33,089 bases of DNA from NCBI GenBank assembly GCA_946055575.1, contig CAMGGL010000007.1, positions 1 through 33,089 of the forward strand, written 5' to 3'. The position numbers and the translations under genes were made by a program. The notes under the pieces were generated by a model. The model was given only the letters and a program-made list of their open reading frames with translations. It was not told the origin of the DNA and did no database searches. This DNA comes from an uncultured Candidatus Melainabacteria bacterium (GTDB lineage Bacteria > Cyanobacteriota > Vampirovibrionia > Gastranaerophilales > Gastranaerophilaceae). Positions 27,439 through 33,089 of the stretch are shown one piece after another (the stretch's first letter is position 1; each line of letters starts with the position of its first letter).

Positions 27439-28878
27439 ATGATTAATGTTAGCGGTATAGGTTACACTCAAAAAGTTACAACAAAAAACGATAACAACTA
27501 TAATTATGCTCAGGCAAAACCAAATTTTGAAGGACGAAGATACAACAAACAGCAAGTCAAACCAATCGGAGTTCTCGAGGGGATTAAATTACTTGGAAAA
27601 GGTATTGCAAAGCAAGTAGCATCTACAATAACATCAATTGTGGAACATCCGCTAAAAACACTTGCTATTATTGGCGGAACAACTTTGGCAATAACATCTT
27701 TACCTTTAATCGGAATACCTGCAGCAGTCGGTGGCGGAGCATTAGCAATAGGCTTTGCAGGATTGGCACTTGGAAAAGGTGCTTATCACACCTTGCAATT
27801 TGTAAAAAATAATGAAGTTGGCACCTACGACATTGCCAGAAAAAATCTTGAACAAATCGGCGGTGATACTGTAGATTTAGCACTATCTGCCCCATTTGTA
27901 CCAAAAGCATTAAAAAATATTCAAGAATTTTCTAAATATGGAAAATTTGGATATAATCAGGTTCTTGCAAACGAATTACAACAAACAAAAGGAATTATAA
28001 ATAAGTTTAAAGTGCTGAAAAATGCAAATACGGAATTAACAAGAAGTTCAGCCTATACAAAAGCAGTTGATACAGAAGTCGCTAAAATAGAGGGTCTTAC
28101 AGAAACTGAAGCAGCTAAAATTAAAAAAGATTTATTAGAATTTAATGTTCCGACAGAGAAAATTCCGGAAGTTGTGCTTGATAAATATGCTCAAATAAAA
28201 GGAATACAAACAAAACCAAATTTGAATTATAGAAGAATGAATCCGGATTCAGCCGGATGTGCAAATCCTGAAAATTGTTCTATTAGCTTAAATGACGGAA
28301 CACAAAAAGCAAGTATCCAGAGCTATACAAACGAGTTTGAAACAGTTAAACGCACCCAAAAAGGAAATCTCTACGAATACCAATTCAAAGATAAAAGCGG
28401 CAATTTAGTGACAGATACTATTGATAAATCCCTCATTGATGAATTTCAAACCAATCAAACTACATATAAAACTCTCTCTCCTCAAGCTCAAAAAATATTA
28501 ACAACCGTACACGAAAGAGAACATATCGACCAATTCTCAAGAGTATTTGCACTTGACCCAAAAGGTATGAGATATACACCTGAAGCTAGAAGAATATATA
28601 CCGAAATGGCAAAAGAAAGAGGCGCATTAAGCCCTACAGAAATTACTGAAGTAAATCAATATATTAACGCTCCAAATTATCACGGAAAACCATTTACTGT
28701 ATATCTTAAAGACCCATACGAAATAAACGCAAGAAAAATCGAATTTGAGGCATTAAATAATTCTACTTTCCAAAAATTGGACAACGTATTCAAAACAGTA
28801 AACGCAACACCGATAAATTCAGATTATAAAAACGCAATACTGTTAAACGCAATACGCGCGCAATCCGCTACTAATTAA
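27439..28878 (+). CDS. Uncharacterised 479-aa protein with hydrophobic Gly-rich region and HExxH (zincin-like) motif
   Basis: ILTTVHEREHIDQFSRVF and DPYEINARKIEFEALN; hydrophobic TLAIIGGTTLAITSLPLIGIPAAVGGGALAIGFAGLALG. Confidence 0.7.
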   Translation: MINVSGIGYTQKVTTKNDNNYNYAQAKPNFEGRRYNKQQVKPIGVLEGIKLLGKGIAKQVASTITSIVEHPLKTLAIIGGTTLAITSLPLIGIPAAVGGGALAIGFAGLALGKGAYHTLQFVKNNEVGTYDIARKNLEQIGGDTVDLALSAPFVPKALKNIQEFSKYGKFGYNQVLANELQQTKGIINKFKVLKNANTELTRSSAYTKAVDTEVAKIEGLTETEAAKIKKDLLEFNVPTEKIPEVVLDKYAQIKGIQTKPNLNYRRMNPDSAGCANPENCSISLNDGTQKASIQSYTNEFETVKRTQKGNLYEYQFKDKSGNLVTDTIDKSLIDEFQTNQTTYKTLSPQAQKILTTVHEREHIDQFSRVFALDPKGMRYTPEARRIYTEMAKERGALSPTEITEVNQYINAPNYHGKPFTVYLKDPYEINARKIEFEALNNSTFQKLDNVFKTVNATPINSDYKNAILLNAIRAQSATN

Positions 28879-28897
28879 GTAATATAAGCAATTTAAT

Positions 28898-29809
28898 TTA
28901 GTATCTTAACGGAATTTTTGAACGAAATACTTCAATATCTTCATAGCCAAAATTCAAAAGCATCCTGTTAGTACTTGTATAAAAGATGTTTTCATCAAAT
29001 GTCGGGCCGATATTGATTGAAGTTACCGTGTCTTTTGGAAACTTATATTCCAAAAACGGCACAAATAAACCGTTCTTTTCAACAACTCCCGTAGGCTTGG
29101 AATTTTCCGCACCAAAAACATTCACTATTACTATCCTGTATTCGTGTTCATTCTTAAATTGAGGATTTTTAAAAAATATACTCACTATACTCAAAACATC
29201 AATTAACTCAAAAAGAATATCAAAAAGTTTAACCTCACTGTTCTTTTTGGACCTTAATGCACGTTCAAAAAGCATATTCCACTTTTTAAAAATCGCATGG
29301 ATTATCTTTATTTGTTTCTGTTTATCATAAATCACGCTGCCATATATCGGCAAATAATCACTTTCAGTCATTTTGTTAATAAGTTTTTTCTTATCAAAAC
29401 CAATATTGTATCCGGTATAACTTTTACCTTTTGCATAATTATTCCACAATGTCAGATTATCACTCTCTGTAGAAAAAGAAGTGGTAAAATATTCCAACTT
29501 ATTCACAAAATCATTTTCCCCGTCAACAATATGTTTATATTTATTCTTAAAATGATTTTTTATTTTGTCAAACAAATCCGCATTCAGCCCTTCAGTTTCA
29601 TCAATAAGATTGACAATTAACCTATATGAATATGCTATTTCTTCCTTGTCATTCAAATATAAAGCATTTGAAAACCTTAAGGCATTGCCTGCAAGAATAT
29701 TCAGTAATTTTTCGGGTTTTGTATAATGATAAATAGTATAATTTGTATCATTATCCAAAATCTTTTTTATTTTGGGGATTTTTTCCAGCAAATCATCATA
29801 GTATGACAT
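28898..29809 (-). CDS. DUF2971-like protein
   Basis: IYHYTKPEKLLNILAGNALRFSNALYLNDKEEIAYSYRL, YFTTSFSTESDNLTLWNNYAKGKSYTGYNIGFDK. ATG at 29809; the tracked ORF starts one TTG codon earlier. Confidence 0.8.
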   Translation of the reverse strand: MSYYDDLLEKIPKIKKILDNDTNYTIYHYTKPEKLLNILAGNALRFSNALYLNDKEEIAYSYRLIVNLIDETEGLNADLFDKIKNHFKNKYKHIVDGENDFVNKLEYFTTSFSTESDNLTLWNNYAKGKSYTGYNIGFDKKKLINKMTESDYLPIYGSVIYDKQKQIKIIHAIFKKWNMLFERALRSKKNSEVKLFDILFELIDVLSIVSIFFKNPQFKNEHEYRIVIVNVFGAENSKPTGVVEKNGLFVPFLEYKFPKDTVTSINIGPTFDENIFYTSTNRMLLNFGYEDIEVFRSKIPLRY

Positions 29810-29883
29810 CAAAAGACCTCGCAGATTATATATTCTATTATAACATATTCCTCAAGGATTTAACACCCCCAATATCAAGAATT

Positions 29884-32157
29884 TTAACTATTTTTAGCAA
29901 CCAATGCAGGTCTGGTCACAGCCAATACCATTTCATTCGGAATATAAAAATCTTTAATTCCGTAATTGGCATTGATAAATAAAAATTCCATAGTTTCACC
30001 ATTTTTAATTCCAAGCATTTCAAACGGAATTTTCAAATCCAAAACTTCATCATAGGCAGTTTCAATACGTCTTGCATCTTCTAAAGACCACATATCTCCC
30101 GGAACTGCCTCAATAATTCGCAAAAGCTGCACTTTATCATTCCTGATAGCTATTTGAATTTCGTTGTGAAACTTCTCCATTGATATCGGTAAAATATCTT
30201 TTGTTTTATTGATAAGCCTTACCGGAGAAAGAACTTGTTTGTTACCGGCTTTGCGCATGTAAATATACATCTGATAAGTGCGTTTTGAGAGGTCGGAATT
30301 TTCTCTCAAATATTTATTAAGATGAAATTTTAAATAGAAATAATTTTCGTCATTACCAAAACGTATTTTATCAAATAATTTTGACTCTCTTAAAACCGGC
30401 CCGTCAGGAATTTCAATATATCCGGCATTATTCCAAGTATCATACTCAGATATAACATTTTTACCATCAATAACCGGACTTATAAGTTGTTTTGGATATT
30501 TTGACGGTTTTGCTGCCGAAATATTTGAAAGCGGATCATCCAAATACTTAGGAATATCCAATTCCAAATACCTGTATATATTTTTTAAATGTGTTCTGTA
30601 GATAAAGTCAAAAATATTATCACGTCCGGAATCATTCGGATCACCGTACCACCAAAACCAATCACTACCTTCGCATATGAACAGCTCTTTTCTTGCAAGC
30701 TCAATATTCGGATTTAACGGTTCACGTTTCACAAATTCAGAAAAATCTTGTCTTACTCGCTTTAAGTATGACCATGCCAGATCTTTAACAGGTTCATCTA
30801 TCCATAATTTGAAATTTCTATTAATCCACGAACCTGATGAAATCTTTGGTAGTGGTTTATGTTCTTTTGATTTGTCCAAATATTCACTAATTAAAACCGT
30901 TTCAAGCGTATCATCTTCAGATATCAAAGTATACAAGGTCTTTAAAAATGCAACTCCGTCTTCCATATAGTTTTCCCAACAATTTTCACCGTCTAGCGCG
31001 ATTGTCAAAAGATGTTCCTTGTCAGGAGAAGATAATATCTTACTTTGAATAATTTTAATTCTGTCATACAAATCATTCGCCGTTGTAATCGGATTATGAT
31101 TTTGATATTCAAAACTGATTAAATTCGGAATGGTAGATTCCCTAAATATCATTTTTATATCAGAAGATTTTGTTTTATAGTCGTAAGTTTTTAAAAGATG
31201 ATACGGCTCTTTTATATAACCTTTAAAATCATGCTCAAACTCAAAATTAATAGAATTTGCCAAAATTCCCTCATCAGAAATTGACCACTCAACCCCAAGC
31301 GAACTAAGCATTTCTAAAGTTTTTCTGTTCACGCATTGTTCTGACGGCCAAACACCTCGCGGACGTTTCCCAAACAATTCTTCAACTCTGTCTAAAGCAA
31401 TCTCGGTTTGAAGTTTTGCATCTAACTCGGTTTTCAGATTACATATTTCATCATCTGACATTGAATTTTTTTTAATATTTTTGTAATCAAGTAATATCGG
31501 TAAAATCGGGTGATAATAAGGACTTGTTGTGATTTCAAGTTTATTTTGTTGAACAAATTTTCGTAGCGGCGTATTAATTTTTTTGATTATTTTACGTTGA
31601 AGTTCGATAATTCTTATCCTGTCTTCAAGTGAATAATTTTTGCCTTTTTTAACAAGTTTTTTCAACTCGGTATTTGAAGTTCTGAACGTCGGATCAATCC
31701 ATACCAAGTTAAATAATGCCATTAAATCGCCATATTCTTGGTTTGTAAAAATTGAAACATCCTCAGTACCTTCCGTTTGAATAATTTGATACAATCTGTG
31801 ATATTCTTCATTCGGCAATATCATTGTTTGATAATTCGCATCAAAAAAATTATTCAAAATGAAAATTTTATCTTCTTTTGACAAACTATCTTCTGGGGTA
31901 ATTGTTAATCTTGAATGAATATCATGAGCCCCTTGCTCGCCATATTCAATAATAGCATCCAACAAACTCGGAACATAATTAAAATTCAATTTGAGATTAT
32001 TAAACTTTTTCACCCAAAGAGCCATGTCTAAATAATCTTTTACGGCATGAAGTCTGACCCAAGGCATTAAATAATCGCCGTTATTCGTCAATTGATAAAC
32101 AGGCTGATGCATGTGCCAATAGAATGCTATAGACAATTTTTTTGTTTGACTCATCAT
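29884..32157 (-). CDS. Glycoside hydrolase family 57 protein with C-terminal extra domain
   Basis: IAFYWHMHQPVYQL, FNYVPSLLDAI, RGVWPSEQCVNRKTLEMLSSLGVEWSISDEGIL, IALDGENCWENY; C-terminal ~200 aa beta-rich domain. Confidence 0.9.
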   Translation of the reverse strand: MMSQTKKLSIAFYWHMHQPVYQLTNNGDYLMPWVRLHAVKDYLDMALWVKKFNNLKLNFNYVPSLLDAIIEYGEQGAHDIHSRLTITPEDSLSKEDKIFILNNFFDANYQTMILPNEEYHRLYQIIQTEGTEDVSIFTNQEYGDLMALFNLVWIDPTFRTSNTELKKLVKKGKNYSLEDRIRIIELQRKIIKKINTPLRKFVQQNKLEITTSPYYHPILPILLDYKNIKKNSMSDDEICNLKTELDAKLQTEIALDRVEELFGKRPRGVWPSEQCVNRKTLEMLSSLGVEWSISDEGILANSINFEFEHDFKGYIKEPYHLLKTYDYKTKSSDIKMIFRESTIPNLISFEYQNHNPITTANDLYDRIKIIQSKILSSPDKEHLLTIALDGENCWENYMEDGVAFLKTLYTLISEDDTLETVLISEYLDKSKEHKPLPKISSGSWINRNFKLWIDEPVKDLAWSYLKRVRQDFSEFVKREPLNPNIELARKELFICEGSDWFWWYGDPNDSGRDNIFDFIYRTHLKNIYRYLELDIPKYLDDPLSNISAAKPSKYPKQLISPVIDGKNVISEYDTWNNAGYIEIPDGPVLRESKLFDKIRFGNDENYFYLKFHLNKYLRENSDLSKRTYQMYIYMRKAGNKQVLSPVRLINKTKDILPISMEKFHNEIQIAIRNDKVQLLRIIEAVPGDMWSLEDARRIETAYDEVLDLKIPFEMLGIKNGETMEFLFINANYGIKDFYIPNEMVLAVTRPALVAKNS

Positions 32158-32280
32158 AAATCCGACTTACCCTTATAAACATATTGTACCATTGAAATAA
32201 TTTTACACAAGCAAACCCTCTTTCATAAAAATTTTCTTTATCTTACAATACAGGCAAGATAAAAAATAAAAGGAGTATAT

Positions 32281-32511
32281 ATGCCAATTCAAGCAATAAA
32301 TAACAATACCCCGTCAAAAAGACAACAACCAAATTATGTAAAATGGACAGGTTATGGAGCTTTGGGACTTGGTACTGCAAGTGCAATTGCGGGCGCGAAG
32401 AAAAAAATTAAACCCCACAAATTTCTAGCTTATACCGCAGGAATTTTAGCAATAATCCACACCGGAATTATCGAATGGTATCATTTTCAAAGAAAAAATT
32501 CCGCAAAATAA
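32281..32511 (+). CDS. Small uncharacterised membrane protein (76 aa)
   Basis: RBS aaaaggagtatatATG; two short hydrophobic segments. Confidence 0.6.
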   Translation: MPIQAINNNTPSKRQQPNYVKWTGYGALGLGTASAIAGAKKKIKPHKFLAYTAGILAIIHTGIIEWYHFQRKNSAK

Positions 32512-32910
32512 CTAATTTTCTTCTTTACCGGGAATTAATGCCAATATTGCAGGTAAAATTATAAGCATAAAAATCAACAACACAAAAAATAGTATTGTTG
32601 AAGTGTGAATATCTTTAATCAAACCGCAAAGCGCAAGTGCTTCCGTATCAAAAGCTAAAACAATCCCCAAAATAACCGATAACCACATATTGCGTGAAAT
32701 ATGCAAAAGTCTTTTTTTGTAATTAAACGCCATTAATAATTTAACTAACATTAATGGTAAAAGATAACATATAGGATTTAAATGATTTTTTGCAGCGAAA
32801 ATAATCAACAAAAAACCGCCACCGATATAAAGTATCATCAATAAAATGTAATACAAAATAAAAGTTACTTCATCTATCATACCTTTTGGACAAAAAATAT
32901 TATTATTCAT
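32512..32910 (-). CDS. Uncharacterised membrane protein (start revised to MNNNIF...)
   Basis: Four or so hydrophobic segments; GGGG upstream of ATG at 32910. Confidence 0.65.
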   Translation of the reverse strand: MNNNIFCPKGMIDEVTFILYYILLMILYIGGGFLLIIFAAKNHLNPICYLLPLMLVKLLMAFNYKKRLLHISRNMWLSVILGIVLAFDTEALALCGLIKDIHTSTILFFVLLIFMLIILPAILALIPGKEEN

Positions 32911-32955
32911 TATAAAATATCCCCCTGACAGATTTATTCTACCATAATCACAGAA

Positions 32956-32987
32956 AAAAAGCACCGGATAATAATCCGATGCTTTTT
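32956..32987 (-). terminator. Intrinsic terminator of the minus-strand gene at 33005
   Basis: Minus strand AAAAAGCATCGGAT-TATT-ATCCGGTGCTTTTTTT; the one odd pair is a G-U wobble on the minus strand only. Confidence 0.75.
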
Positions 32988-33004
32988 AATCTTTCATAAA
33001 ACAA

Positions 33005-33089
33005 TTACACAAGTCTTACTGTAACTGATTTTGGTTTTTGAGTATAAGATACTTTATCTTCTCTTGATAACCATCCAAGACCCATGTAA
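33005..33089 (-). CDS. C-terminal fragment of a winged-helix (DUF2582-like) protein, truncated by window edge
   Basis: Minus-strand translation YMGLGWLSREDKVSYTQKPKSVTVRLV* resembles the aiGWLaREdKI region; absent from the supplied ORF list because it is short and partial. Confidence 0.6.
   Translation of the reverse strand, partial: YMGLGWLSREDKVSYTQKPKSVTVRLV

Noticed and set aside
1-33089. CRISPR arrays, tRNA/rRNA genes, transposases, prophage modules
   Set aside because: Looked for regularly spaced repeats, cloverleaf-like segments and transposase or phage motifs; none recognised. A tRNAscan or Infernal run would be decisive for RNA genes.

Overview
AT-rich bacterial chromosomal window, densely coded. 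Codon and gene content suggest a gut Gastranaerophilales/Vampirovibrionia-type (non-photosynthetic Cyanobacteriota) genome, but this placement is inference and not tested. Recognisable housekeeping genes: a GAF?-GGDEF-HD-GYP protein (5'-truncated), der, lepA, dnaG-rpoD, the yceD-rpmF-plsX-fabH block (minus strand), manC, speE, a pxpA-like gene, a yvcK-like gene, panB-panC, an EamA transporter, a beta-carbonic anhydrase, a thioredoxin-like protein and a large GH57 protein. Between them lie uncharacterised proteins: small single-gene units at 5092, 5729, 18506 and 32281, a 636-aa EF-hand/coiled-coil/M15 peptidase, a 412-aa repeat-like protein, a 304-aa membrane protein, and a 479-aa protein with an HEREH zincin-like motif. 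Main non-coding signals: a long 5'-UTR hairpin that buries the ribosome-binding site of the 18506 gene, a perfect 24-bp palindrome between divergent genes at 14916-14939, a 14-bp-stem inverted repeat upstream of yvcK, a cluster of three related palindromic repeats upstream of dnaG, and a shared TTTGTWACAAA motif upstream of two orphan genes. No tRNA, rRNA, CRISPR array, transposase or prophage was seen.
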